DNA from: Cedecea neteri | GTDB lineage: Bacteria; Pseudomonadota; Gammaproteobacteria; Enterobacterales; Enterobacteriaceae | Assembly (NCBI RefSeq): GCF_000758325.1 | Contig: NZ_CP009459.1 | Coordinates: forward strand, 4,216,001-4,280,000 | Length of the DNA: 64,000 nucleotides | Reading direction: 5' to 3' | Part shown: in pieces, positions 9,191-17,791 of the stretch | Numbering within the stretch: position 1 is the stretch's first letter | How the letters are laid out: each line of letters begins with the position of its first letter | Made by a program: the position numbers and the translations under genes | Notes under the pieces: generated by a model | What the model saw: the letters and a program-made list of their open reading frames with translations, nothing else | Told to the model about the DNA's origin: nothing | Databases searched by the model: none

Positions 9191-9268
9191 GGTGTCATTC
9201 TCCAGTTTCGGGAGCGTAAGGGTACAGCAAAAACAGCCAGGAGAGGGAGCAAGCGGCGAGGCATTGAG

Positions 9269-9463
9269 GTTTGAGACATAAAAAAGGCGCCTTACGGCGC
9301 CTTCAACGGTGCTGACAGAGAGGCAAAAAGCGTGGTTTTTCCCTCTCTGTGGTTATCAGCCGAAAATCAATGAATTGATTTTCCCGTTTTCTTAACGAGC
9401 ACTCTGGTATTTCTTCTATCACAAAATTGTTTGAGACATAAAAAAGGCGCCTTACGGCGCCTT
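9269..9463. repeat. Terminator-bracketed repeat element, copy 1 (downstream of ompC)
   Basis: A perfect 35-bp direct repeat (9269-9303 and 9429-9463, offset 160) contains the hairpin AAGGCGCC/GGCGCCTT of the ompC terminator. The 125 bp between the repeats hold a core (9310-9384) that matches the reverse complement of 33580-33654 at 71 of 75 positions without gaps. Homology continues more weakly up to about 9420. The core has two palindromes: 9315-9350, with a 9-bp stem, a 5-bp A/T stem and loop GCGTGG; and 9362-9383, with 10-bp arms GAAAATCAAT. No coding potential is seen. I do not recognise this family; it is not ERIC or classical REP. Confidence 0.85.
9278..9303 (-). terminator. Duplicate copy of the ompC terminator
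   Basis: Identical in stem, loop and T run to the terminator at 9444-9463, and part of the 35-bp direct repeat. Read-through from ompC would be stopped here before apbE, whose start codon is at 9190. Confidence 0.8.
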
Positions 9464-9470
9464 TTTTAGC
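9444..9470 (-). terminator. Primary Rho-independent terminator of ompC
   Basis: On the minus strand, stem AAGGCGCC/GGCGCCTT with loop GTAA is followed by a T run, 11 bases after the ompC stop codon. A second identical terminator follows 160 bp downstream at 9278-9303, on the far side of the repeat element. Confidence 0.9.
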
Positions 9471-9480
9471 TTGAGCTAAA

Positions 9481-10578
9481 TTAGAACTGGTAAACCAGGC
9501 CTACACCCACGATGTCATCGGTACCGATGCCAGCTGCCTGAGTGAAGGTATTTTTGTCCAGCAGGTTGATTTTGTAGTCAACGTAGGTGGACATGTTTTT
9601 GTTGAAGTAGTAAGTCGCGCCCACATCAACATATTTCAGCAGATCCTGATCGCCGTAGCCGTTTTCCAGGTCTTTGCCTTTAGACTGCAGGTAAGCTACG
9701 GATGGACGCAGACCGAAGTCGAACTGGTACTGAGCAACAACTTCGAAGTTCTGTGCTTTGTTAGCAAAGCCCAGGCTGCCAGCGCGAGTTGCGTTGTAGG
9801 TCTGGGTGTACTGAGTTGCCAGATAGATATTGTTAGCGTCGTATTTCAGGCCGCCGGTGTAGGTAGTTGCGTCATCACCGTGACCCAGTACGCCAGCAGC
9901 GTTCTGATCGGTAGTACGTTTAGAGCTGGAAATCGCTGAACCAACGCTGAAGCCTTCGCCCAGTGCATAGGTCAGGGAGCCACCGAAGCCGTCACCATTC
10001 TGACGCAGCAGGCCGCGACCGTTGTTGGTAGAACCTTCACCGCTAGGGCTGCCGTTTTTACCCTGATACTGCAGAGCAAAGTTCAGGCCATCAACCAGAC
10101 CGAAGAAGTCGGTGTTACGGTAAGTTGCAACGCCGTTTGCACGAGACTGCAGGAAGTTGTCAGAACCGTAGGTATCACCACCGAATTCTGGCAGAACGTC
10201 AGTCCAGGAAGTTACATCGTAAACAACGCCGTAGTTACGACCGTAGTCGAAAGAACCTGCCTGACCAAACTTCAGACCAGCAAAGCCCAGACGAGTCCAC
10301 GACTGATTGCTGGAGTTTTCAGTATTGTTCGCCTGAACGTTGTATTCCCACTGGCCGTAACCGGTCAGCTGGTCGTTGATCTGGGTTTCACCTTTGAAGC
10401 CGAAGCGAACGTAGGTTTGGTCGCCGTCAGCGCTTTTGTCGTTGGAGAAATAGTGCAGACCATCAACTTTACCGTACAGGTCTAATTTATTGCCGTCTTT
10501 GTTGTAAATTTCGGCTGCATTTGCAGCGCCTGCTACCAGCAGAGCCGGTACCAGAAGGGACAGTGCTTTAACTTTCAT
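9481..10578 (-). CDS. ompC: Outer-membrane porin OmpC
   Basis: A 365-residue general porin that forms trimeric 16-strand beta-barrels for small hydrophilic solutes. A 21-residue signal peptide ends AGAANA before mature [16 protein letters not shown]. The loop 3 constriction motif PEFGGD is present and the chain ends with the aromatic BAM-recognition residue in GVGLVYQF. Loop regions ([13 protein letters not shown] and the GHGDD stretch) are where enteric porins vary most. The upstream region has OmpR boxes closely like those of E. coli ompC, and micF is divergent, which separates it from OmpF. It is followed by the duplicated terminator structure. Confidence 0.95.
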   Translation of the reverse strand: MKVKALSLLVPALLVAGAANAAEIYNKDGNKLDLYGKVDGLHYFSNDKSADGDQTYVRFGFKGETQINDQLTGYGQWEYNVQANNTENSSNQSWTRLGFAGLKFGQAGSFDYGRNYGVVYDVTSWTDVLPEFGGDTYGSDNFLQSRANGVATYRNTDFFGLVDGLNFALQYQGKNGSPSGEGSTNNGRGLLRQNGDGFGGSLTYALGEGFSVGSAISSSKRTTDQNAAGVLGHGDDATTYTGGLKYDANNIYLATQYTQTYNATRAGSLGFANKAQNFEVVAQYQFDFGLRPSVAYLQSKGKDLENGYGDQDLLKYVDVGATYYFNKNMSTYVDYKINLLDKNTFTQAAGIGTDDIVGVGLVYQF

Positions 10579-10686
10579 CTTATTAACCCTCTGTTATATG
10601 CCTTATTTTATTTACCACTGCTTACTGATTAACCCTCTAATCAGTCGGCAAATTCATTGTCCAAAACAAATACTGAATAATCCAAT

Positions 10687-10757
10687 AAGAATATGATACG
10701 AAAACTATATAGATGTTTCATTTATCAATATAGATGTATCAAAATGTAAATTAGAGG
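10687..10757 (-). promoter_or_regulatory. ompC promoter with OmpR binding boxes
   Basis: On the minus strand the segment runs from TTTACATTTTGATACATC through a second GAAACATC-type box to GTATCATATTC. It follows the E. coli ompC C1-C2-C3 OmpR-box array and -10 region nearly base for base, as I recall that sequence. The remaining 108 bases to the ATG form the leader targeted by porin-repressing small RNAs in E. coli. Confidence 0.8.
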
Positions 10758-10855
10758 GAACTTTTTTTAGCACGAATAGCTAAAAATATAAGCATCAATA
10801 ATCAAAAAATAATAACAGTCAAACCAAATCAACAACTTAAATCAAAATACAAAAA

Positions 10856-10899
10856 GTAGCACTGAATGATAATTTTTTTCTTAACTTAGGCGATACAAT
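10856..10899 (+). promoter_or_regulatory. micF promoter with marbox-like site
   Basis: TACAAT at 10894-10899 sits 8 bases before the micF 5' end. GCACTGAATGATAAT (from about 10858) resembles the MarA/SoxS/Rob box of E. coli micF (GCAC...AA pattern). The region also lies beside the OmpR sites shared with ompC. Confidence 0.6.
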
Positions 10900-10906
10900 C
10901 ATTCTC

Positions 10907-10998
10907 GCTATCATCATTAACTTTATTTATTACCGTCATTCGAATCTGAATGTCCGTTTACCCCTATTAGTACCGGATGCTTGCATCCGGTTTTTTTT
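10907..10998 (+). ncRNA. micF: MicF antisense small RNA
   Basis: A roughly 92-nt RNA gene divergent from ompC. Its 5' end GCTATCATCATTAACTTTA is the seed that pairs with the ompF ribosome-binding region and represses OmpF with Hfq. The body follows E. coli micF closely, and the 3' end is the terminator ACCGGATGC/GCATCCGGT followed by a T run. Position between ompC and rcsD is also conserved. The terminator stem has diverged from E. coli while staying paired. Confidence 0.93.
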
Positions 10999-11415
10999 TA
11001 CCCGTCTTTACACAACTTTAATATTCCTGTGCTAGCAACGCAATTTGTAACGTCTGTTAATTAATCAGTCTGCTTTTTTTCTCCATATTTCATGCAGAAT
11101 GCGGATTTTTCTTAAACAATTTTATTTTCCATCCATAACACAACCCCAACCAATATTTGTACAAACATCCCTCAACTGTACAAATTACCGACAAGACTTA
11201 AGGCAAATCCTTATTTAAGGATTTTTCCTAATAATCAGTCACCTGAAAAAAAACAGAGAACACCTTATACTGCGTCAGATTGCTGACGGCACCGTCATAT
11301 AGAGGTATTCTTAGCATCTGCAAGCGCTAAAACGCTAAGGCGAAACGGCTCACTCAAGCAGTTGGGCTACCTATCATCCAGGATTGGCGAGGCTTCGCCG
11401 GGTTGCATACATACA
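10999..11415 (+). promoter_or_regulatory. rcsD upstream region
   Basis: This AT-rich stretch carries no gene. A promoter candidate is CTGAAA (11243-11248) and TATACT (11266-11271) with a 17-base spacer, giving a leader of about 138 nt. Upstream are the 10-bp palindrome TTTGTACAAA (11156-11165), a second TGTACAAA at 11177-11184, and an 8-bp inverted repeat AAATCCTT/AAGGATTT (11205-11224). In the leader, GGCGA/TCGCC just before the rcsD start can fold. AT-rich DNA here is compatible with the H-NS control reported for E. coli rcsDB. Confidence 0.5.
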
Positions 11416-14079
11416 ATGAGCCAGTCTGAAAATACGCCGCTAAATAAGTTTTCACTGTTCCCCGGCAACATTACCCGCTTCTTTTTGCTGCTTATCGTCG
11501 TCCTGCTAGTCTCGATGGGCGTTCTGGTGCAAAGCGCCGTGAATGCCTGGCTAAAGGACAAAAGCTACCAGATTGTCGACATCACCCATGCTTTGCATAA
11601 ACGTGTAGAAACCTACCGTTACGCTACGTGGCAAATCTATGACAACATTGCGACTGCCCCGGCGGCATCTGGCGAAAACCTCCAGGAAACCCGGCTGCGT
11701 CAGGACGTCTATTACCTCGATAAACCGCGAAGCAAAACCGAGGCGCTGATTTTTGGCTCCCATGACAGCTCCACGCTGGAAATGACGCAGCGGATATCTG
11801 GCTACCTGGACACGCTGTGGGGAGCGGAAAGCAGCCCATGGTCGATGTACTACCTTAATGGCCAGGACAACAGCATGATTCTGGTCTCAACGCTGCCGCT
11901 CAAGGATCTGTCATCTGGTTTTAAAGACTCTGGCGTCGGCACCATCGTGGATTCACGTCGCGCAGAGATGCTGCAGCAGGCTAATGCCCTCGATGAGCGG
12001 GAAAGTTTCTCTCCTCTGCGCAAACTTAACTGGCAAAACGGCCATTATTTCACGCTGAGAACCACGTTTAACCAGCCAGGGCATCTGGCAACCGTAGTCG
12101 CATTCGATCTGCCGATTAACGATCTTATCCCGCCCACTATGTCCCTGGACAGCTTCCAGTTGGATCCCGACGAGCGACAGCGGACAGCCGCGACGACCTC
12201 AACCGATAAAGACGATCCGGACAGCGTCAGCATTAACTTTAATAGCGCACGAATTGAAATTACGGCTCCGGTAGCGACAACGCAGCTCCAATTGGTGTGG
12301 CAAGTCCCGTTTGGGACGCTGATGATGGACACGCTGCAAAATATTCTTCTGCCGCTATTGCTGAATATCGCGCTGCTCGGTCTGGCCGTTTTTGGCTTTG
12401 CAACCTTCCGCCAGCAGCCTCAGCGGCAGGCGGAAAGCAATCCGGGGAATGGCGAGTTGCAAATACTGCGTGCGCTAAATGAAGAGATTGTCGCGATCCT
12501 GCCCCTTGGCCTGCTGGTTCACGACCTCGACGCAAACCGTACCGTGATCAGCAATAAAATTGCCGATCACCTGCTCCCTCACCTGAATTTGCAAAATATT
12601 ATTTCGATGGCGGACCAGCATCAGGGAGTGATTCAGGCTACGGTCAACAACGAACTGTATGAGATTCGCCAGTTCCGCAGCCAGATAGCCCCACGCACGC
12701 AGATTTTTGTGATCCGCGATCAGGATCGCGAAATTTTGGTGAACAAAAAACTTAAACAGGCCCAGCGTCTGTATGAGAAAAACCAGCAGGGCCGGGCCGC
12801 CTTCATGCAGCATATCGGCGAAGCCCTCCAGCTTCCGGTTAAGCAACTGGCGGAACATGCCGCAGAAATTAACGACAGCAAACATCTGCAGCTGGCAAAC
12901 GATGCCCAGGTCATTGTCCGTCTGGTCGATGAGATCCAGCTCCTCAACATGCTGGAAGCCGACAGCTGGAAAACCAGCGTCAGCGAGTTTTCTATTCAGT
13001 CCCTGATTGATGAAGTTGCCCTGTCGATGCTGCCGATTATCAAGCGTAAAGGGCTCCAGCTGCTGATCAACAACAACCTGCCGGCAGATGAACAACGCCA
13101 CGGCGACAAAGATGTACTGCGCAAAATCCTTGAGCTGCTGCTGCACTATTCCGTGACTACGACGCAGATTGGCAAGATCACGCTTGATATTAGCGAGGAA
13201 GAAGCCGGGCCAGATCGCTTATTGTTCCGCGTCCTGGATACCGGTAACGGCATCGGCGGCGGCGAAATTGATAACCTGCACTTCCCGTTCCTCAACGAAA
13301 CCAGCGAAGACCGCTATGGGCAGGCCAACGGGCTGGCTTTCTACCTTTGCGATCGCCTTGCTCGTAAGCTCGGCGGGCATCTGAATATCAAAACGCGCCC
13401 GGACATTGGCACACGCTATAATTTACACATCAGAATGGCCGCAGAGCCACAGGTAGATTCGCGGGATGAGAAACTGCTGGATGACGTTGTGGCGATGCTG
13501 GATATCACCTCCAACGAGGTCAGAACAATTGTGACCCGCATGCTGGAAAACTGGGGCGCGAACTGCATTTCCCCGGACGAAAGACTCGCGAGTCAAGACT
13601 TTGATATCTTCCTCACTGATAATCCGTCTAATCTTACTGCTTCGGGCTTGCTTTTAAGCGATGATGAAAACGGGATGCGGAAGATTGCACCTGGCCAGTT
13701 CCGGGTAAACTTTAATATCAGCAATGCGATGCAGGACGCCGTTTTGCAGCTGATTGAAAACCAACTGGCGGAGGAAGACACACCGGATTCGCCTCTGGGC
13801 GGCGACGAAAACGCTCAGCTGCACGCCAGCGGTTATTACGCGCTGTTTGTCGACACGGTACCGGAAGATGTCACCAGACTGTATACTGAATCTGCAGCGG
13901 GCGACTTTGCCGCTCTGGCGCAGACTGCGCACCGCCTGAAGGGCGTGTTTGCGATGCTGAATCTGGTGCCCGGCAAACAGTTATGTGAAACGTTGGAGCA
14001 CCACATTCGTGAAAGTGATGCTTCAAACATACAAAAATATATCAGCGACATTGATGCTTACGTCAAAAGTCTGCTGTAG
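11416..14079 (+). CDS. rcsD: Rcs phosphorelay histidine phosphotransferase RcsD
   Basis: RcsD relays phosphate from RcsC to RcsB in the envelope-stress phosphorelay. Starting at MSQSENTPL gives 887 residues, against 890 in E. coli; an in-frame ATG 54 bases earlier would add 18 residues not seen in the family. The protein has an N-terminal membrane helix (about 15-37), a periplasmic domain, a second helix near 310, a degenerate histidine-kinase-like region, and a C-terminal HPt domain with the phosphorylated histidine in TAHRLKGVF. No strong ribosome-binding site precedes either start. rcsB follows 16 bases after the stop. Confidence 0.94.
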   Translation: MSQSENTPLNKFSLFPGNITRFFLLLIVVLLVSMGVLVQSAVNAWLKDKSYQIVDITHALHKRVETYRYATWQIYDNIATAPAASGENLQETRLRQDVYYLDKPRSKTEALIFGSHDSSTLEMTQRISGYLDTLWGAESSPWSMYYLNGQDNSMILVSTLPLKDLSSGFKDSGVGTIVDSRRAEMLQQANALDERESFSPLRKLNWQNGHYFTLRTTFNQPGHLATVVAFDLPINDLIPPTMSLDSFQLDPDERQRTAATTSTDKDDPDSVSINFNSARIEITAPVATTQLQLVWQVPFGTLMMDTLQNILLPLLLNIALLGLAVFGFATFRQQPQRQAESNPGNGELQILRALNEEIVAILPLGLLVHDLDANRTVISNKIADHLLPHLNLQNIISMADQHQGVIQATVNNELYEIRQFRSQIAPRTQIFVIRDQDREILVNKKLKQAQRLYEKNQQGRAAFMQHIGEALQLPVKQLAEHAAEINDSKHLQLANDAQVIVRLVDEIQLLNMLEADSWKTSVSEFSIQSLIDEVALSMLPIIKRKGLQLLINNNLPADEQRHGDKDVLRKILELLLHYSVTTTQIGKITLDISEEEAGPDRLLFRVLDTGNGIGGGEIDNLHFPFLNETSEDRYGQANGLAFYLCDRLARKLGGHLNIKTRPDIGTRYNLHIRMAAEPQVDSRDEKLLDDVVAMLDITSNEVRTIVTRMLENWGANCISPDERLASQDFDIFLTDNPSNLTASGLLLSDDENGMRKIAPGQFRVNFNISNAMQDAVLQLIENQLAEEDTPDSPLGGDENAQLHASGYYALFVDTVPEDVTRLYTESAAGDFAALAQTAHRLKGVFAMLNLVPGKQLCETLEHHIRESDASNIQKYISDIDAYVKSLL

Positions 14080-14095
14080 CAAGGTAGCCTATTAC

Positions 14096-14746
14096 ATGAA
14101 CAACATGAACGTAATTATTGCTGACGACCATCCAATTGTTCTGTTCGGCATTCGCAAATCTCTTGAGCAGATCGAATGGGTGAATGTTGTCGGTGAATTC
14201 GAAGACTCCACGGCACTTATCAATAATTTACCAAAGCTTGAAGCCAACGTACTGATAACCGATCTGTCCATGCCTGGCGACAAATACGGGGATGGCATTA
14301 CGCTTATCAAATACATCAAGCGCCACTTCCCTAACCTGTCGATCATCGTGCTAACCATGAACAACAACCCGGCTATTCTTAGCGCGGTATTGGACCTGGA
14401 CATAGAAGGGATCGTGCTGAAACAGGGGGCGCCGACCGATCTGCCTAAAGCTCTCGCCGCGTTGCAGAAAGGCAAGAAATTCACTCCTGAGAGCGTTTCC
14501 CGCCTGCTGGAAAAAATCAGCGCAGGTGGCTATGGCGATAAGCGCCTGTCGCCGAAAGAAAGCGAGGTTCTGCGCCTGTTCGCAGAAGGTTTCCTGGTGA
14601 CCGAGATAGCCCGTAAGCTGAACCGCAGCATCAAAACCATCAGCAGCCAAAAGAAATCAGCGATGATGAAGCTGGGCGTCGAGAATGACATTGCCCTGCT
14701 GAATTACCTTTCCTCCGTGAGCCTGACGCCGGCGGACAAAGAGTAA
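14096..14746 (+). CDS. rcsB: Rcs response regulator RcsB
   Basis: A 216-residue NarL/FixJ-type regulator starting MNNMNVIIADDHPIVLFG, the same length as in E. coli. The receiver domain has acidic residues at positions 10-11 and the phosphoacceptor Asp56 in LITDLSMPG. The C-terminal LuxR-type helix-turn-helix includes LSPKESEVLRLFAEG. RcsB controls capsule, motility and envelope genes alone or with RcsA, BglJ or GadE. It is downstream of rcsD in the same operon; an independent promoter inside rcsD is known in E. coli but not examined here. It converges on rcsC with a shared terminator between. Confidence 0.97.
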   Translation: MNNMNVIIADDHPIVLFGIRKSLEQIEWVNVVGEFEDSTALINNLPKLEANVLITDLSMPGDKYGDGITLIKYIKRHFPNLSIIVLTMNNNPAILSAVLDLDIEGIVLKQGAPTDLPKALAALQKGKKFTPESVSRLLEKISAGGYGDKRLSPKESEVLRLFAEGFLVTEIARKLNRSIKTISSQKKSAMMKLGVENDIALLNYLSSVSLTPADKE

Positions 14747-14765
14747 TCTCCGCCACGGACACCAA

Positions 14766-14800
14766 GAAAAAGCCCCGCATTTTTATGCAGGGCTTTTTTT
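14766..14800. terminator. Bidirectional terminator between rcsB and rcsC
   Basis: Arms AGCCCCGCAT and ATGCAGGGCT pair with a single mismatch, with A runs before and T runs after. It can terminate rcsB rightward and rcsC leftward. Confidence 0.88.
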
Positions 14801-14811
14801 ATGAGCTTAAT

Positions 14812-17667
14812 TTACAAAGCATCGCGTGTACTTCGCACTCGGGCAGCATAAACCGCCAGCGTCTGCTTAATCACATCCAGCGTGACCGGTTTAGATAAAC
14901 AGCTATCCATACCGGATTCCAGACAGCGCTGTTTCTCTTCCGCCAGTGCGTTTGCCGTCACGCCGATGACTGGCAGAGTCAACCCCAACTGGCGAATGCG
15001 CTGCGTCAGGCGATAGCCATCCATGTTCGGCATGTTGACGTCGCTGAGTACGATATCGATATGATTTTTGCTGAGCACGTTGAGCGCATCGATCCCGTCA
15101 TTCGCCGTTTTACACTGATACCCAAGCGATCCGAGCTGATCCGCCAGCAAGCGACGGTTGATCGGATGGTCATCCACTACCAGAATCATCATGTCATCGT
15201 TTCGCTCGCTTATCTCACTGGCCGCCGTCAGTGCCGGGGAACTGCCCGGCACATCTACGGTAATGCTGTAAATCCGCCCCAGCAGCGGCAGCAATTCGTG
15301 AGGTGCCGCGACGCTGTGTACCCAACAGCCAGGTTCAAATTCAACGGGAATACCTATATGGCGGCGGCAGAAGACAATCGCCGCCCGTCCGCCCCACGGC
15401 GCCGCCAGGTTATCATCGGTAATCAGAATATCGTCACTTCCGGGCGTTTCACCCGACCACGATTGCGCCTGTAGTCCGTTTTTGATCAGCAATGATTCCA
15501 GGTAACTGCTGAGATAATCATTGCGAATAGCCAGCCAACAGCGCTTGTCCGCCAGCCCTTCAACATTATTCTTCGGTGCAAACTGCGCCTTATACAGCGG
15601 GATACGCACCGTAAACTGGCTACCCATTCCCGACTCGGTATCCACCGAAATATCGCCATCCATCATGCTGATAAGCTTTTCGCAGATCGCCAGCCCCAGC
15701 CCGGTTCCCTGGAAATTACGCTGCACGCCGGTCCCCACCTGGAAGAACGGGTCAAAAAGCCGGGTCACTTCTTTGGTTGGGATCCCTACCCCGGTGTCGC
15801 GCACCCGGAAACTCAGGTAATCTCCGTTGATCGAAACATGCAGGATAATACAGCCGATATCGGTGAACTTAATCGCATTACTCAGCAGGTTGGAAATAAC
15901 CTGCTGCAGGCGCATGGGATCGCCCTGCAGCGTGAGCGGTACATCGTCGTCGATAAAGCAGTACAGCCCCAGTTGCTTGCGAACCACCAGCGGCAGATAG
16001 TTGGCGGTAATGTGGCTCATCACCTCGCGCGGAGAAAACTCACGCGGCTCAATTTTCAACTGCTCTGACTCGATTTTCGAGAAGTCGAGAATGTCGCTGA
16101 TGATTTTCAGCAGCAGGCTGGATGAGTTGTTCATCGCCGTGACCAGCCTGTCCACGCCCTTCGGCAGCTCTTTGGTCTGCAGGAGATCCAGGTTACCGAT
16201 GATGCCATACAAAGGCGTACGCAGTTCGTGGCTGACGGTGGCGAGGAACATGGATTTAGACTGGCTTGCCTGCTCCGAGGCCTGAGCCATCTCCTGCAGG
16301 GACTCCTCCATCTTCACGCGAGCGCTGACGTCAACCAGCACGCAAATTGCCACGTTCTCATTGCGGTAGCGCGAGTGCACAAAGCTTATCTGCAGATTGG
16401 TGTGGTTGCTGGTCATGACATCGACAAAGTTGACCTGCTGGCCACAGATAATCTGCGTCAGCCGCTGCCTGTCCTCGTGCGTCAGCATATTGAGGTAATT
16501 GTGTGCCAGTTCGTTACTCAGAATATTAGTGCCGTCCTGGGTACGCAGAATACAGATACCAACGGGCGCAGACGCGACGATCTTCCGGTTGAACTGCTCG
16601 TGCTCTTCGAGCCGCTGGGCATCACTTTCGGCCGGAATAAAGATCCGGCGCTCATACATTCTCGCCAGGGTAAACAGCACAATGCCCACCAGGACGTTGA
16701 GTAAAACCGCATTGAGGATAAGCATTCTGATGCTTTCCAGCACCAGATCGACAGGCACAGAGTAAATCACGCTCAGCGAGGATGGCGGCAGGTTTTTCTT
16801 TAGTACCAGCGCCTTAAAGCCAGACGTGTAGCCGAACCAGGAACGATCCTGAATCCAGCGACTCTCCGGCTCAATACGCGATTCCGGGCCGGTTAACGAT
16901 ATCAGCGGGTGACCATTTTCATCCAGGATAGTGACGCCAATAGGCAGCGTGCCCGGTGTCAGGAAATTCTCCATCCGCACCGTTTGCTCAATCCCCAGCA
17001 GCGCCTGGAGGCGGTTCGCCAGATAGACCGGCGTCAGCGTGTAGAAATAGCCAATGCCGGGACGCGGCCCCTGCCCAATCCAGTAAATGCTGTTCGCCCG
17101 TTCATCCTGCGGCGCGGTGCGATACTTCATGATACGTTCATGCAACGTTTTCAGCGCGTTTTCCCGCTCCAGCGGCATATCACGCAGTCCAAAATCGGCC
17201 ATGCAGAGATTATCGCCGCCAATCAGGAACACCCGGTTGAGATCGTACGCAGCGGAGAAGTTATCGCGCCAGTAGCGCAGGAACCAGGAAAGAGACTGCA
17301 GCGAACTGCGCCAGGTCACGCTCACCGCCGAACAGTCTGAGTCCGGGAACAGCGGCATAAACGCGGGCGCATCGGTTTTATCCGCGCTTTGATCGAGCGG
17401 GGGGAGCACGCCATTCGGTGCCGTGAGGCGATTTTCAGCAATGTACTTCAGCTCTTTCACCACGTCCGAAGTGCGCTGGATGTAGCGCTGGGCCTGGTCA
17501 AAGCTGATGTTAAATTCCTGGCGAATCTCCGACTCTTTATCGTGTAGCGCGTTGACGATGTAAAACACGGAAAACAGCGCGATAAGCAGCCAGAGCAGAA
17601 GCGCCAGCGCCCTGAACAGATAGCGCGAAATTTTAAGGGTGCTGCGAAAAGAGACGAAGTATTTCAA
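14812..17667 (-). CDS. rcsC: Hybrid sensor histidine kinase RcsC
   Basis: The sensor kinase of the Rcs phosphorelay. Starting at a TTG (complement of 17665-17667) gives 951 residues beginning with the family's KYF-SFR-TLK pattern, close to E. coli (949). The frame is open upstream to an ATG at 17745, but those 26 residues have no counterpart in E. coli RcsC. Two membrane helices flank a periplasmic domain. Then come a PAS-like region, the kinase H-box ATVSHELRTPLYG, G-boxes DTGVGIP and GTGLGLAIC, the RcsC-specific ABL domain, and a receiver domain with the phosphoacceptor in LSDVNMPNMDG. It is convergent with rcsDB. Confidence 0.94.
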   Translation of the reverse strand: MKYFVSFRSTLKISRYLFRALALLLWLLIALFSVFYIVNALHDKESEIRQEFNISFDQAQRYIQRTSDVVKELKYIAENRLTAPNGVLPPLDQSADKTDAPAFMPLFPDSDCSAVSVTWRSSLQSLSWFLRYWRDNFSAAYDLNRVFLIGGDNLCMADFGLRDMPLERENALKTLHERIMKYRTAPQDERANSIYWIGQGPRPGIGYFYTLTPVYLANRLQALLGIEQTVRMENFLTPGTLPIGVTILDENGHPLISLTGPESRIEPESRWIQDRSWFGYTSGFKALVLKKNLPPSSLSVIYSVPVDLVLESIRMLILNAVLLNVLVGIVLFTLARMYERRIFIPAESDAQRLEEHEQFNRKIVASAPVGICILRTQDGTNILSNELAHNYLNMLTHEDRQRLTQIICGQQVNFVDVMTSNHTNLQISFVHSRYRNENVAICVLVDVSARVKMEESLQEMAQASEQASQSKSMFLATVSHELRTPLYGIIGNLDLLQTKELPKGVDRLVTAMNNSSSLLLKIISDILDFSKIESEQLKIEPREFSPREVMSHITANYLPLVVRKQLGLYCFIDDDVPLTLQGDPMRLQQVISNLLSNAIKFTDIGCIILHVSINGDYLSFRVRDTGVGIPTKEVTRLFDPFFQVGTGVQRNFQGTGLGLAICEKLISMMDGDISVDTESGMGSQFTVRIPLYKAQFAPKNNVEGLADKRCWLAIRNDYLSSYLESLLIKNGLQAQSWSGETPGSDDILITDDNLAAPWGGRAAIVFCRRHIGIPVEFEPGCWVHSVAAPHELLPLLGRIYSITVDVPGSSPALTAASEISERNDDMMILVVDDHPINRRLLADQLGSLGYQCKTANDGIDALNVLSKNHIDIVLSDVNMPNMDGYRLTQRIRQLGLTLPVIGVTANALAEEKQRCLESGMDSCLSKPVTLDVIKQTLAVYAARVRSTRDAL

Positions 17668-17749
17668 ATTGGGCCTGAAAGTACGCGAGCGAGTGAACGG
17701 AGATGCGCTTAAGGTAGCCGCAAAACCTTTGTCCCGCAACGGCAAACAA

Positions 17750-17773
17750 AAAGGGCCGCCAAAGCGACCCTTT
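17750..17773 (-). terminator. Rho-independent terminator of gyrA
   Basis: On the minus strand, stem AAAGGGTCGC/GCGGCCCTTT (one T-G pair) with loop TTTG is followed by TTTGTTTG. It ends gyrA, 19 bases after its stop codon. Confidence 0.85.
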
Positions 17774-17791
17774 ATTTACGACTATTCTGGA

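Noticed and set aside
9304..9428. ERIC sequence as identity of the repeat element
   Set aside because: The core does not contain the conserved ERIC central inverted repeat as I know it, and lengths and palindromes differ.
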